Shown: positions 12,128 to 25,717, counted from the first letter of the stretch. The stretch: 64,000 nucleotides of DNA from Callaeas wilsoni (GCA_013398955.1 VWPU01004543.1:124001-188000); one strand, 5' to 3'. The notes: a model not told the origin generated them from the sequence alone. Program-made: numbers and translations.

Positions 12128-15100
12128 TTTTATTATACATAAGGTTTAAGGAGAAAACTTTTGAATTTCTATCCCATAGTAAACTCCCTATTTTATTCTT
12201 AAATTGTGCTGGGCATGATGGCAAAATCAAATTGGTCAGCCAGAATATTGTGTTAGCACGGTAGTGACTGAAAGACAGAAAATATGCATTTAATCACTGG
12301 TTCAGATTATTAGGCATGTTTTATGTACTCTCATTTATTTGTAGGTAAAATAACTCATCTGAAAATGTATATCAGGAGCAGGATTTGTAGTTCAAGCCTT
12401 ACTCAGAGATTTTCAAAAGCGTAACAATGTGGCAACCTCACAACCAGCTATTGAAAGCAATGGGAACTTGAAGGGATAGAAGCAAATCTTGCAGAATGTG
12501 CCGTAGACAGCAGACTGCCAGCAAGGGAGAGCACAGGTGGCGTGGAAGAATGTTTTGGTTTTCATCTGAGAGAGACTGTAACTAGAATGAGAGGCACACA
12601 AACTTTGGGCTATCAACAAGACTTTTCAAAGATTTTTAGCAAAATAGTGAGAGGATGTTTATTCCATGGCAGAGATGGAGGGAGCCCTTCCCGGTACTGC
12701 CAGTCAGAGCATTCACCTCAGCGCTGACAGCAGCAGATCAGGGAGGTGAATATAAGGCAATTGCTCCAATCAGTGTTCTCTCCCCAGTCTGTATGAATTA
12801 CTATTAATAAAACATGAAATGCCTTCAAGAATAGTATAGCCAAGAGCCTAGTGTCAAGTTGAAGCTTGTTCATTCTCATAAAAAGAGCTGATTTAGAAGA
12901 AATGGCATTTTCTAGCAAGAACACTTTATAGAAGACCTCTCGGCCAGCTTTGTTTTAAACACAACGCAGTCTGAAACGTGGAAGAAGAAATGATCTTATC
13001 AGAAGAACCAAAATCAAAACATCTCTTTCCAAGAACAAACTTAATGGGTGTAATTCAACTGATATCAGCACATTTCAGATTAGATCTGCAGAACTGAACA
13101 GTTTCATTATGTAAAAAAAAAAACCAATAGACGGAAAAAAATCCTTTGGTTTCCATCAGCTTTCATATTGATGTTTTCCTTTGAGCACATCTCTTAAGCT
13201 TTGTCCCTTGGTTTCTCTGTTTCTTGTTTTACTCCTTTCTGTCTACAGCTTTTGTCTACAGAATGATCTTTTTTTAGTGAGAACCTTGTTACTCCATTTA
13301 TGCAGTGCTTAACTCAGTAACCCAGATTTCGTCACTAGCAACAAGAAATATATATGTATATCTTGGCAGTGCTTTGTCTGGGCAGACACTGTAAGGATGG
13401 AACTTGGTTGTATACATTTGCCGCTTCTTGCCCTTAACTTGTAGTTCACCATCAGTTCTGTTCTCTGCCAATGCTCTACCTCCTCTTCTATCTTCTAAGA
13501 CTTCTTAGTTAGCATCAGAGTAAATACTGCTGACTTTGTGATTAAAATCTGACTGAGACTTGTGAAGACATGTTGATTTTATCTATGTCAGGAAAAATGA
13601 CAGGGAGCACGAAGTCACGAGATACAAGGACCCATCAAGGACTGAATCCACACAGCTGGCCTGAGCTTGATCATGCTCAGAGATCAAAAGTAGCTAAAGA
13701 ATCTGCCTGTTGGCATAAGAACAGGCCCAGATGCTTGGATGAAGAGAGAAGAGGCACCATGGGTGGAAGCAGTCTATGTGGAGACGGGTTATAATAACTG
13801 TTCAGAAAAAAAGCTAAGATTTCAACTTCTGCTTGGTATGAATCAGACAAAAATGCTGTCGGAAGAGATCTGGAATCCTACAACTTGCTTTGATTCTTGT
13901 TTTTTTTGTCATGTGAATACTTCTTAGCTGTCAAGTATAATTTAATTTCCCCCTAGGAGGTAGATTCTATTTTATCAAAACCAGCTAACCTTTTCTGTAA
14001 TTTTTGCACAATGCAAAAAATCATACAATTATGGCAGCTGGACCAAATCTGCACAGTTGGAGAAGCTATACAAAAGTAAATCATCACATTTCATTTTTAT
14101 TATATATCCTCTGTTAGCTTTACTCATGAATTTCAGCCCCAGAAGTGCCAAATCCTAACCTCATCTAGAACCATATAATTCACATGAAGCCAATAGTAAT
14201 AGCCTAACTTTAAAGCCCTGCTCATTTTGTCAGAAAACCATTTTCCAGAGTTATGATTTACATAGTTACCTTATTTCAGTGCCTTGTTTCAGTGCCTTCC
14301 TATGCCATTAGATTTGTGTCTCAGGTTGCACTTCAAAGAAGAAACATAATGTAAGAATGACTCTCTATCTTCCACTGTCTCTGAAAATGTAAAAAGATAA
14401 TGAAGAAAGTATAAGACACTTCTACACAGGCAATTACAAAATGTTTTTAGCAAGTTTGGACTTGCATGCTCGGTGTAGTAAAACTTGGTAATGTGCTAAA
14501 AATGTGTGAGACCGTGCCTCTTTTGTCAGTCTCTGCATACGTTTGGGGATGCTAATGGTAGGATGGGGTCAGAAGTGGAGAAGCTTCCTCCCACCTACTT
14601 GTCTTTACAGTTCTCCAGGGATATGGAGCTGCTGAGGGGCCTAAATAGTATGGAACAAATGCATTACTCATTACAGATCTGGCAGGGAATATGCTGGAGA
14701 TTTGCAGGTTTTGGCCATAGAGTTGCAGGCAACACCCAGATACTAACTTGAGCAGTTATTCTTTTTTTAGTTTATTCTTCAATGAGAAATTATCATGTCA
14801 AAAGTATCCAAGACATGAATAAACCCACTTTTTTTCTACATGCTGTCGAATTGTGTCTGATCCTAATGGCACAAAAATACACGAGTATTATCTCCGTTCT
14901 CTCATATCCATATGGAGAGATTAGTCACTCTACTGGTCTTAATGCTTACCTAGCACCAAAAGCTGTGATGCTTGTGACACCAGCTCTGTGAGTGCCTCAA
15001 GCTGATGGCCATGTGCTCCTTCTCTGCTCACAGGTCCTCATGGCAATCTCTGAGCTCTAGATACACTCCCCGGGGGACTAAGGGGTGCTTGTTCTTCCCC

Positions 15101-17170
15101 TTTCCGCTTTGTCAGTTGAAGAGAGAAACCCGAACTAAGCTACTGCTCCTAGTTCCCTGCTGGCCACTTGATTTGTTGAGGATGGAAAATCTGTTTTATG
15201 AAAGGCTATTGGATTTCAATCTTTTTTCTTAGGTTACAGTTTGGAATAGATGCTCCAAAATTTGAAATTCCTCATGTGGTGGAGGCAAGGGAAGCCAATA
15301 AATAAATAAAAGATAGTTTCTATTACAATGTGCAATATGGGTAATTACCTCTGCCTCCTACTTAGGCAAAAATGTGTTTAATGTCAAACATTTCATTTTG
15401 AAATTGTAGAGCGTTCATTTTGAGATTTTTCAGGACCCATTTCTGTTTTATTGAAAGAAATTTTGATTGGAGTGGTCGTGATAACAAGAAGCATTTCTCT
15501 TTTGCCAAATGGCTCCATCAAAGCTTTCTTAAGGAGTGCTGTTTATGTCACTCGGTAGTCTTGTTTTTGCCCTAGGCAGGAGGGAATAAACTGTGGCTCA
15601 GCTTAACACAACAATGAAAGGGTACAAAACCCCCATAAAGCTCCTTCAGAGTCATTATAGCAGTAACAGAAAAGAGAGCAAACCCCCTGCTCTTCACCCA
15701 AATGAATGAAAAGACCTCCCTATTTCGAGAAGAAAGAGGCAGACACCTGGTTCTGCTCTCTCTATGAAGTGCCATAATTAGAAATGATATGAAACAAGAA
15801 AATAAGTGTCCTGGATCTAGTAAAAAATCGTATCAGCTTCTTTCTGTGGAAATCAGAAAAGCATTTGATGGCATAATATTAAAAATACTTCATTGTTTTT
15901 CTCTGGAAGTAACATCCACCATTACTCAAAGGCTGTCTCTAGTCCAAATCAAGGCTTTTTCATATTTTAATCATTAATTTTTAGAGCTACAATAAAACCA
16001 TGAAAGATGTTGATTTTCAGGATGAACTGGAATGACTCCTAGAGGGTTTAATTGGTGATAAATTGTGCTGCAAACTCATGCTTGAAACACTGTTTATAAA
16101 TATCCCACTTAATGTAAAAAAAAAGTTATGAGTGATGATAGAAATCTGTCTGGCAAAAAAAAAAAAAAAGCTATCTGCCAGCAACTACTGATTCTCAGTA
16201 CAACTGCAATGTGTGTCCAGCTGTGTTAAAAGTCCATATATTAAAGATAATTAAAATATTATAAATTACCGCTCAAAATTGTTTGCTCCAGAGGTAGCCT
16301 TCTGAGTCAACTGCTACCGATACTCCTTTAAACTTGTTTCTTAAAGGCACTGATTTTCTCTCCTAATAGAAGAACGAAGACAATATCTGGGGTGAAAACG
16401 TCATCAAAAAAGCAATTGCAGATGATCAATAAACTGTCTAATATGACTTTAGTGGGGAAATCTTAACCTTCCTTCACATTCACAAGTCTACCTACTATAG
16501 TGGAGAGCTATAATTTCCTACTAGGAGTATGCTTCCAGAGGAATTTAATTTTATTCTGGTTTATTTACTTCTAGCTTTCTCACACACGTATATAAATATG
16601 TGTACATATCTATACATATTGAATGAAAGAGGAGCTAGCACTAACTGAAACATAACTGCAACATCTGTCAGCAACTCTAACAAGAGCTAATACAACTGAA
16701 CACTGAAAAGGGATGAAAAATTTTCTTATGGCAAGCAGCACTTTTTCAGGATATTTGATAAGTAATATTATGCACTATAAACCACAGTGAAACAGAAACA
16801 ATCGGTTTGATGACATATACCACATCTGGATCATAGGCAGCTTGACAGTGTTTTTGCCTTGAGCCATGACCATGTCAGCTTTAATGTGACATTTAGCATA
16901 TTTAACCATGAACATATGACACATCTTTAGAAATCCTTATTGTCTAAATAGCTTATTTTTACATGCATAATTGTCAACAACAGTAAATAAAATTCAGTGT
17001 GAAGTGACATTTCATAAGACCTTATCAGTTTTGTCCTGTGGCATTAGTCTAGCCTATGCTACAGAATATGAGGCATATCCTAGATGGTATTTCTAAAGTC
17101 CTGCACATTGACATTATCTTTAAAATTCAGTGCTAACTGTAACAAGGAATGTGAACTTTCCCTGAAATAT
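12128..17170. other. A+T-rich non-coding stretch
   Basis: I see no gene. It contains a duplicated 12-mer (TTTCAGTGCCTT) at about 14275-14299, an A15 run at 16155-16169 and a strongly pyrimidine-rich acceptor-like tract ending in CTACAG at 13248. The open frames at 13570-13927 and 14506-15232 are short, overlap in different frames and have no domain. Confidence 0.55.
16155..16169. repeat. A15 homopolymer
   Basis: An uninterrupted run of 15 A lies between TCTGGC and GCTATCTG. A shorter A run sits about 40 bp upstream. No retroposed sequence that would explain it as a poly(A) tail can be recognised next to it. Confidence 0.8.
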
Positions 17171-17200
17171 CTGTCCTTTCTTTTCCTTTGTATTTTCCAG

Positions 17201-17403
17201 TCCTTTGGACAGCGACTTACTGTGTAAAATCCCTGTGACTACCATAACTTATGGCCAGGAGCAGGGGGTCATGGGCTGGAAAAAATCAATAACTGCATAC
17301 AATATCATTGCAATGTGCGGGAGCAGCTGGACAGCATATCTGGTTCTGCTTAAATCTCTACCTCTGGAGTCCACAGTTTCACATAAACCACTTTTTAAGT
17401 AGA
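17201..17403 (+). CDS. candidate coding exon, unknown product
   Basis: A strongly pyrimidine-rich tract (17168-17198, CTGTCCTTTC...TTTTCCAG) ends in AG at 17199-17200, an excellent acceptor by eye. After one spare base the frame reads PLDSDLLCKIPVTTITYGQE and stays open for 66 codons to a TAG at 17401-17403. If real it would be a terminal coding exon entered in phase 2. The peptide has no cysteine pattern, membrane segment or motif that I can assign. No AATAAA lies close behind the stop. Acceptor-like tracts of similar quality occur elsewhere in this window without a frame, so the match may be chance. Confidence 0.22.
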
Positions 17404-17962
17404 TTAATTCATTACATTTAGGAACTCAGCTGGGTTCTCTGAAGAGATTAGAAAATGCTATTTTTTTTCAGTTTGTAGTGACATTGGTTCTAAACTTAAA
17501 ACAAAATATGAAGCTTCCAAGGTATTAAACCTCAGACTGTGCTGATAAAAGATGTAATTGCCATGTATTTGATTTTAGCATACTGATATTTCTGTTTCTC
17601 AGTTCAGGATGTACTACTCAGTAGGAAATCATACTTCCTATATAACTATCTTGCAAAATAATAGTATAAGAGCATAAAATCCAGACTCTGGGAAAATTTA
17701 GATCTTGATTCTGAGAAAAAGTTAAAAGAAATCTGCTTCTTTGTTCAGCGTTTAGTTTGGTAGGATTCTGATATCAGTCTTCAGGCTTGGAACATCCAAT
17801 GGATATGGGTGATTCCTCCTCAACACAGTTCTGTGACTAAAACTCCTATGACATTTTATAAAACCTTAATTTTGTCAATTGTATTTGTTTGTACAGACCT
17901 CATATGAAAACATATCCCTTCCTTACATCTGTAGTGTTAAACAGAAATAAGGCATTATTGTC

Positions 17963-18051
17963 CACTCACACACACACATATATTTTAAAATATATATATA
18001 TTTACATACATATTTATGGTTTTTTATATATATATACATGCACACACATAT
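17963..18051. repeat. compound (CA)n/(TA)n microsatellite
   Basis: CACACACACA is followed by two TATATATA tracts, separated by A+T-rich spacer, and the block closes with GCACACACA. Alternating purine-pyrimidine DNA of this kind is prone to length change and to unusual helix forms. It is a good candidate for a polymorphic marker. Confidence 0.8.
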
Positions 18052-18786
18052 CTAAGACCAGAAACCATTATTTATTTCTGACTGTATGAGCCAAAATTCA
18101 GCTAAGTTAACATTCAAAATCAAGAAAGATCATGAAATTGCATGGGATATACACTTTGGGTTTCTAAATGAAATTTTGAGCACTGAAGTGCAGCTTTCAG
18201 GACCTTTTAGGACTGAGCCATTTGACATATGTCAACTCTGTGACTGATATTTTACAGTTTAATTTATTTTTTAGGAAGACTGATCATTTCAGCAATAGTC
18301 ATTAGAACTGAAAGTAGTAATACATATTTCCACAGTGTATTGGTATTCAGGACCTGCAAAGGCAGAGGAACAAGCCCTCCTCAATTTCTCATTAAAATGA
18401 GCTATATCTTTATTAGAAAGACAAGTGCTTAAGCCAGCAAAGAATGTGGTGATAGAGATTCAGGGATCTACATCGTCTTAATCAAAAACACACTAGGTTG
18501 AATTTTGTGTAAACTAAGAAGGTATATAAGAGAGAATATATGTGAATACCTCTATATGGAGAAGGTGTTTAGTGAACATCTTTGACAGAGCTGTTATTGC
18601 AATATGCACCAATCTTTAATGCAGATACCGACAAAAACAAATGGTTGACAACAATAAAATATCTCGTCATCCTTATGCCTGTGATATTGTCTGCATTAAA
18701 AATGAAGTGCTACTACACAGACTTTATTGTTATGGAGACTAAAATTCTTGCCTGTCCCTGTGTGATAGAACAACAGAATAACATGC

Positions 18787-18807
18787 ATAGCAGTAGCAGT
18801 AGCAGCT
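18787..18807. repeat. short AGC/AGT trinucleotide repeat
   Basis: About six AGC or AGT triplets stand in a row (ATAGCAGTAGCAGTAGCAGC), giving a serine run in one frame. It is a short imperfect microsatellite. Confidence 0.65.
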
Positions 18808-19239
18808 GATAAAAGTGTTAACATACTGATATTGTCAAGATTGTCTCTGTGTCATGCTTTGTGTGGCTTGGAACTACATCTTTCTATAAATCCACTGGTT
18901 AAAATACCTTAAACACACATGATTTCATACAGAATAATTTATCTGATATCCTGCCAAAACTTCAACTGCTATTACAGAAACTTCTTTTTTCATTTAGTCA
19001 CAAGAAGTTTTTGTTAGATCTCTTCTGCCATGTGATTTAGGAGATCTTATCATCAATGACCAGCTGATGACCCCTTTGTTTACAGACTTTGGTGTGCTCT
19101 TTGCTGTTCCTCCTCTGTAGATCGGCAGAGCCTCGGTAGTCCAGCTGCACAAAGAAGACAGCAAAAGTGGTAATTATTAGTTGTTCACATTTTTAAATTA
19201 ATATCTACATTCTGCCTTGTCCTCAAGCTTATTTATATA

Positions 19240-20294
19240 ACGTGAGGTGGATTAGGAATTTGCTGGATGGTCACATCAAGAGAGTAGTAGTGATCAAAGA
19301 CTCAGAGTGTCAGTGGGCATCAGTGATGAGTAGTGCTCCTCAAGGGTCTGTACTGGGGCCAGTGTTATCTTCAATAATGACATAGATAGAGGTATTGAGC
19401 TCAACCTCAGCAAATTTGCAGAAGACACCAAGCTGCGTGATGCTGTTGACACTCCTGAAGAATGGGATGCCATCCAGAAGCACCTAGACAGGCTCGAAAA
19501 CTGGGCACATGGTGATCTTATGTGGTTTAATGAGACCAAATGTGCGTCACACCTGGGTTGGGGCAACCTCTGGTACTAACACGGGCTGGAGAATGAATGG
19601 ATGAAGAGCAGCCCTGATGAGAAGGACTTAGGAGTGCTGGTGGATGAGAGGCTGGACTTGATCCAGCAATGCGTACTTGCAGCCCAGAAAGCCAAATGTG
19701 TCCTGGGCTGCACCAAAAGCGGCGTGGGCAGCAGGGCCAGGGCAAGGATTCTGCCCCTCTGCTCTGCTCTGGTGAGACCCCACCTGCAGTGCTGCATCCA
19801 GCTCTGGGGTCTCCTGCACGGGAAGAACATGGACCTGTTGGAGCGAGTCTAGAGGAGGGACACATGCTGAAAGGAATGGAGAACCTCTCCTATAGGGAAA
19901 GGCTAAGAGAATTTGGATTGTTAAGCCTGGGAAAGAAAAGATTTGGGGTGACCTAATCGTGGCCTTCCAGTACCTGAAAGGAACTTACAGTAAAGATGGC
20001 AAAAGGCTATTTAGAAGGGCATGTAGTGACAGGAAAAGTGGGAATGACTTCAAACTGAGAGTAGGTTTAGATTAATATTACGAAAAAAATCTTTATTTTA
20101 TAGGTGGTGAGGCAGTGGAACAGGTTGCCCAGAGAAGCTGTGAATGCCCCATCCCTGGCAGCATTCTCGGCCAGGTTGGATAGGGCTCTGAACAACCTGG
20201 TCTACTTGAAGGTGTCCTTGCCTATGCCAGGGGACTGGGAAGTAGATGGTCTTCAAGGTCAACCTTAAACCCAAACCATTCTTTGATTCTATGA
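19240..20294 (+). mobile_element. CR1 LINE, 5'-truncated, with end of reverse transcriptase and 3' end
   Basis: This is a Chicken Repeat 1 non-LTR retrotransposon. The encoded protein, when intact, nicks and reverse-transcribes the element into new sites. What is seen is the last third of the reverse transcriptase frame followed by the short 3' region that ends at GATTCTATGAC. The catalytic FADD box of the family reads Phe-Ala-Glu-Asp at 19415-19426, so one catalytic aspartate is lost. Further down, 19601-19852 remains open for 83 codons with the family's typical EKDLGVLVDERLD and SALVRPHLQC blocks. It ends in a TAG where the family normally reads through. The reading then continues in another frame (NLSYRERLREFGLLSLGKKR), and a further shift follows. 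The copy is therefore dead. Its 5' truncation is normal for CR1. It strongly supports a bird or reptile genome. Confidence 0.96.
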
Positions 20295-23200
20295 CACAGA
20301 TCTGTGGAATAAACTCTGTAATCTGCATCTTTCTAAGTAGTTCTGACCAGTAGTTCTGGGCTTTTTGAAGGAGCAAAGCTAAAACGTGGCAACATGGCTG
20401 TGGAAGAGGCAAGGCTTGATGATCATGATAACATATTCTGACCTGATGAAAAGGGGTTTTTTGGGTAGAATACAGAGAAGGAAACAATTCTGCTAAGTAA
20501 GTCTATTTCCTCTGTTATTCTTGAAGCAGATGACCAGATAACTGTGGTACACTTCAATTTTACAAACAGGTTGGCACTATATAAACACTATTGCTTAAAA
20601 AGTATCTGATGCATTTTACAGTTCTGAAGTGTTCTGAGGTTTGATTTACTTTTTTTTTGTTGTTTATTAATGAAACACATAGCTAAGTTTTGAATAATAA
20701 AAAAATGGAAGTTTACCAGGTGCAGCTTTGAGCTAAAACTGAGTTTAAATAAAAAGAACAGAGATTTCTTATATGGTTTGATGTTTTTAACATGTTCGTG
20801 TTAAGAGAACCAAGTACGGAAAATCAGATCTACCTGATATAACGGAGTAAAAAAAAGCAGGCTTTAATCTTTTACACAAGAATTTACAAGTTTCCAAACT
20901 GACATCTAAAAGCAAATTTTTTTCTGGTCCATGATATATATTATTACCTATAAATATGATATCTGATGCACCACTTAATAATACTTATGTGCTGGGAACA
21001 ATTACTTTCCACAATAACTAATAGCAGTAGTAGATATTAAATAAGAGCGTATACGCTGTAAATTATTTCTGTTTTCTTCATTGAAATTTCATGGTTGTTT
21101 CTTTGTGACAGATTTCATTATAAAATTGTGAACTTTTTCAGTGTGCTAAGACACATCTGTGAGTTGATCAGGTCTTTGCAAGATACCCGCTAAAGCAAGA
21201 GGAAACCTCAGTCATGACTGGTTAGCAAAATAAAGTTGGGATAAATGATTCCTCCAATCACACACATATATTAAAAAAAAAAAAGAAAAAAAAAGGAGAA
21301 TTGAAAATTTATGACTAGATCAAAAGGTCAAAAACTAAGTCAGTCATTTTCAAAAAGGATAAAAGAATTTCAATCTTTTGCAAGAATAAAAACTGATGGA
21401 CTAAAAGGAAAATCAAAGGACGTGCTTATATGGCAGAAGACACATTTGACGGTTAGACCATTTGAGATCAAAGGAAGTTTATGTGGGATGGAGAAAAAAC
21501 AGAGATGTAAGCAAAGTCATGCACTCTGATTTGAAACTGAGCTTCTAGAAGGACAGCAGATGCTCAGGAGCACAGTTAACCACAGGAGTGATAACGATGT
21601 GGAGCTTGGGACATGATGTGCCTCAGTTACTGTGCAGTCCCTCCGTCAGCACTGGGGCTGCCTCCAGCCCACGGGGAGTTGGAGCCTAACCCAGCAGGAA
21701 AAGAGTCCCAAAGCTGCAGTCTGAAGAAGGGAAAATTTGGCTCACTGATCTTCCCATCCCCACCACACTGTGCTTCATTTCTCCAGGTTTACAGTGAGGA
21801 TAATGATGTTTGCATAGCAGCATAAATAAAAAGGACAGAAATGGTACTTGTTGAGTGTCTCTGCCACAGTATACAGCAAAAGGCCCAAAAGGAAGCATTT
21901 GGCTTTGTATTGTATGTGTGGTTTCTGCCTTAGTTTGCAAGAATGTTTGAGGATTTTGTTATACACCCTTTATTTTCTACTTTTTGACTAATGATAGAAC
22001 TTAAACTTATATTAATAACTTATCTATACTTCCTTTATTAACGTGTTTCAGTTGTGTTCCTTGAATTGCTTTGTCCTGCTTTCCAAAAAACATTTGTTTT
22101 TCCATCTGGAAGTATATGTCAATGAGAGAAGCAATAAAGTAATTTACTTTTTAGAGTTAACTTGTTTTATTACATCATCTCTGTGTGATGTATGTCTCTT
22201 TCCATAATTATATTAATTAATTTTAAACCCTTGATCTTATCAAGCTAAAACAAATTAATATAAACAGTCAAACAGCAGATTTCAAAAGTGGATTAATTTA
22301 ATATAAATTTCAAGTTTGAGGTATTCTGTCACCCTTGTTTAGCCTTAGGTTTTATTTCAATTAGTAAATCATTCTTTACAAGTGACTTCTTAATATCTAT
22401 CTTTTAGAAAAGGACTGATAGTTTCTCTGAATATCCATGCTGTTGTAAACTGAGAGAGGTTAATATTTTATCATATTTTTTTTTCATCGAATACTAAGAC
22501 TTGATGAAAAATTATTTTTCTACGAGAAAGACTTCTGACAAAAATATTAAATTTTCTGTAAGACCTGATGGAAATACCTTTTATGGGATAAAATGGTCTT
22601 ACAGGAAATATTCTCAAGGGCAAGCAGTAACCTGACTAGTTTAAATAATGAAACCATTTTTTCAAAGTAGAGACTTGGACCTGGAGGAAAGTATGGCTGA
22701 TAATTTCTAATTTATTTAAGTTGTTGGAGTTATAAATAAGCATAAAATGTCTATGAGCATATTTTTTTATTTCTCATGTTAGTAATTTTTTTCAGTATCC
22801 ATCATGTTTTGTTGCAACATGTCCATAACTTCTCGTTTTTATGGATAGGCACTATGTGGAATATTCTCATGAGGTCAATTTCCGGTTAAAATTACAAAAG
22901 AAATATCTTTCAACATACCTACCAAGTATTAGTCATTGAGCTGCATAAAACTGTGCAAGCCCACACTCTTGACAGTAGTAAAGAATGAGGAAATTAAATT
23001 TTAAGAAAATTCCCAAGCCTTAGTATAAGAAAACATTCATGTCTTAGTTTGATTCCTGTAATCTCCCCACATCTCCCTTATTTGCTGAAAATCACACCAC
23101 GAGTTTTCTTACTCTTCAGCTGCTTTGGCACTACACCTCCCTGCCTCCGAGGACCATCTCGTTGACTTACCAGCTTTTACCACATGAAGCTCCTTTCCCA

Positions 23201-24451
23201 ACTTGTTTCGCTTTAGAAAGGGTCTAATTGCCGTGATTTCCTACTTTCCCATCTTTTTTCAGCGTTCTCCTACTGTGAACAAAGTATTGTAACCTTCCAA
23301 GGGTAATCCAGAGCAAGTAAAGTATTAATAAACAAGTCAGCACTAATAAATTGCCCCAGGCTGTTTGCAGGCAGGAGCACAGCAAGCCTGAACTCTGCAG
23401 AGGGCGAGAGGGCCAATGATGCCCTCTTAAAACCTTGCCCCAAGCCTCCGGTGTCATCCCATGGCACATAGAACAGTGTCCCCAGCCCAAACTCCCCAGA
23501 CTGAACCACCCAAGAGAAGCTGCTGGCTCCTGCGAGCAGGGGCTTCATGGACATTAGCACGGAGCAGCTATACTTCACTTCTGGCACATGGGAACACACC
23601 ACAAAAGGAAGCTCTTTGAGAAGAATGGGGTTTAATCAGTTTAAATCAGTATGAATCCGTTACAAATGGAAAGTATTATTCAAGTTGATGCAATCTCCCT
23701 CAATACATAAAAGTACATCCCTGCCTACCTTGGGATGTTATTTTGTCTGTTCTGTCCCTCAGTGTAACGTGATATCTGTGGAAACAGTAGAGAAATTAAA
23801 CAATATTCTGTGTTCAAAGAACTACCTGCACATATACGAATAAACACATGCACTTTTTATGCCCAGAACTACACACTTGTGGGATATTTCATACATTTAC
23901 TCCACAACAAGATTAGAGTTATTTTCTCTGATTTCTGATATTTCTCACCTTTACATCAGTTAAATGCAAAATAGTTGTGGTTCTGTGTATTTTATATCCT
24001 TCCCCATCATTTTTGTTTGCATTCTTATGATGTAGTCATCACAATTCTGGCTGATAATTCAGCCTATTTAGCCTTTTGTTTCAGTTCTATAACTTTACAT
24101 TATGGGGACAACATCAAGGAAATTCTGTAATTTTTTTATTTAATTTTTTATTTCATTTGTGTAATTGAATTTGTCTATGGCTGAACCAAAATCCAAACTT
24201 GAGTAGGGAGGACTAATCCATGCTCGCAGATTTAGTGTTAGATGGAATGTTTTTTGGATGATAGATTGATTTTATACCAAGACTGCTGGGTAAAATGATG
24301 TTCCTTATGCCTCTCAGCAAGCAGTATCTAGCGCTTCCTGTCAGCCAACTAACTGTGTGATCGGCTCACTGCCTCTCTCCTGGGCTACTTCACCCGCCAT
24401 CCTCTGGGCAGCAGCCCCAAGTTTCCATGATTTTTTTCCTTTATGACTCTT
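20295..24451. other. A+T-rich non-coding stretch
   Basis: I see no gene. It contains an A-rich tract at 21273-21294 and a somewhat G+C-richer patch at about 23340-23600, where two minus-strand frames (88 and 110 codons) overlap without any recognisable domain. The open frames just after the A-rich tract (21311-21529) are lysine-rich and look like a composition effect. Confidence 0.55.
21273..21294. repeat. A-rich tract, A12 G A9
   Basis: Twelve A, one G and nine A follow TATATT and precede GGAG. A repeat of this kind could be the decayed tail of a retroposed copy, but no parent sequence is visible upstream. Confidence 0.75.
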
Positions 24452-24866
24452 TGAGGTGCTGCAGCATGTCCAGAGAAAGGCAATGAAGCTGGTGAAGGTT
24501 CTGGAGAGCAAGTCCGACAGGAAGTAGCTTAGGCTCAGGAGAGACCTTATCAGTTTCTAAAATTGCCTGAAAGGAGGTTGCAGAGAGGTGGGGTTCAGTC
24601 TCTTCTTCCAGCTAAGAAGTGACAGGACAAGAGCAAGCAGTCTCAAGTTACACCAGGGGTGGTTTGGATTGGATATCAGGAAAAATTTCTTAGCAGGAAG
24701 CGTTATGAGGCACTGGAACAGATTGCCCAAGGGAAGTGGTTGTGTTGTCATCTCTGGCGATATTTAAAGATGTGTAGATGTGGCACATTGGCAGTGCTGG
24801 GTTAATAGCTGGACTCAATGATAATAGAGATCCTTTCCAGCCTAAATGATTTTATGATTCTGTGAT
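24452..24866 (+). mobile_element. CR1 LINE 3' fragment
   Basis: This is a 5'-truncated and heavily mutated CR1 copy. It begins within the region coding for the C-terminal end of the reverse transcriptase. The phrases typical of the family follow in order: AGGAGAGACCTTATCA, TTGGATATCAGGAAAAAT, GAGGCACTGGAACAGATTG, and the 3' stretch GGACTCAATGAT...TTCCAGCCTAAATGA with the tail TTTATGATTCTGTGAT. Several stops and frame changes interrupt the frame, so no protein can be made. Its 3' region differs from that of the copy at 19.2-20.3 kb, which points to another CR1 subfamily and an independent insertion. Confidence 0.95.
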
Positions 24867-25700
24867 CTTCAAATATTCACATGATTTAGAAAGCAAAGGA
24901 TATTGTTTCATATTAGACATGTTAGAGCACATTCCTGGACTAATGGCCATTAGACTTGAATGGAGTAGCTTGGATCAGTGATGGCAAACCTTTTCAGCAT
25001 CTTTTGCCAAATTTTCTTTAAAAAGCACTGTAGCTCACTGCCAGTAATGCCCACCCAAATCTGTCAGTGCAAAACTTGGCATCGGTACAAACACTTTGTG
25101 ATCATTGGCTTAGACAATGGAAAAGTCCTTTGTAATTCGAGCTGCCTGTTGAATGTGTGTGCTATACAATACTGCTAGCCAGGCTGCCATCATCCTTCTA
25201 AAGGATTATTTTGCTTCCAAAAATGCTACACTAACACAAAGAATTTAGCTCAAAAAAACCCAAAATTATGTCTACTGCATTTTTTTTCCTGCTTGTAGAG
25301 GATAAGAAAGCTCTTAAGCTTCACAAATCAGATAACTATTCTGTACATCCTATCTTCAGCCCAACAGTTACACTCTTCACTTGCCTCAGAAGAATATGGA
25401 CAAAATTGTACAGAAGCTTACATGGAATAATTTTCCATCCATGTAAATTTCTTACCCGCTCCTGTTAGTCTGAGAATATTTTATGCCTGTAAACATGATA
25501 GTTCTCATGCACTTCAAAATTATGTTTTTAGTTGACACCGGTCCTTAATGAGAACAAGGATTGGCTTTACAAGACTTAATTTGCAGACAGTATTGCAAAA
25601 GACACTTCAATGGGAAGGACGTTACATTGCCTAGCAATAGATCTTTGTAGCTGAGTTCCATTTATTTGTTTATCCATTCTGAGGTCTTGTTTGTCCTTTC

Positions 25701-25717
25701 TGTTTTGTTTTGTTTTG
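25701..25717. repeat. (TTTTG)3 microsatellite
   Basis: TGTTTTGTTTTGTTTTG gives three tandem pentamer units. It is simple sequence with no further meaning visible. Confidence 0.7.

Larger units (their letters stand above)
17404..19239. other. A+T-rich non-coding stretch with microsatellites
   Basis: I see no gene. The stretch holds the CA/TA tract at 17963-18051 and a short CAGTAG-type trinucleotide repeat at about 18787-18807. The rest is unique-looking A+T-rich DNA up to the start of the CR1 fragment. Confidence 0.6.

Noticed and set aside
13219..13290. Exon after the strong pyrimidine tract ending at 13248
   Set aside because: The next donor-like site is less than 40 bases away, the segment has no protein-like frame, and such tracts are common in T-rich DNA.
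19294..19865. Several minus-strand frames of 63-112 codons
   Set aside because: They lie on the antisense strand of the CR1 fragment and follow from its G+C-rich coding sequence.
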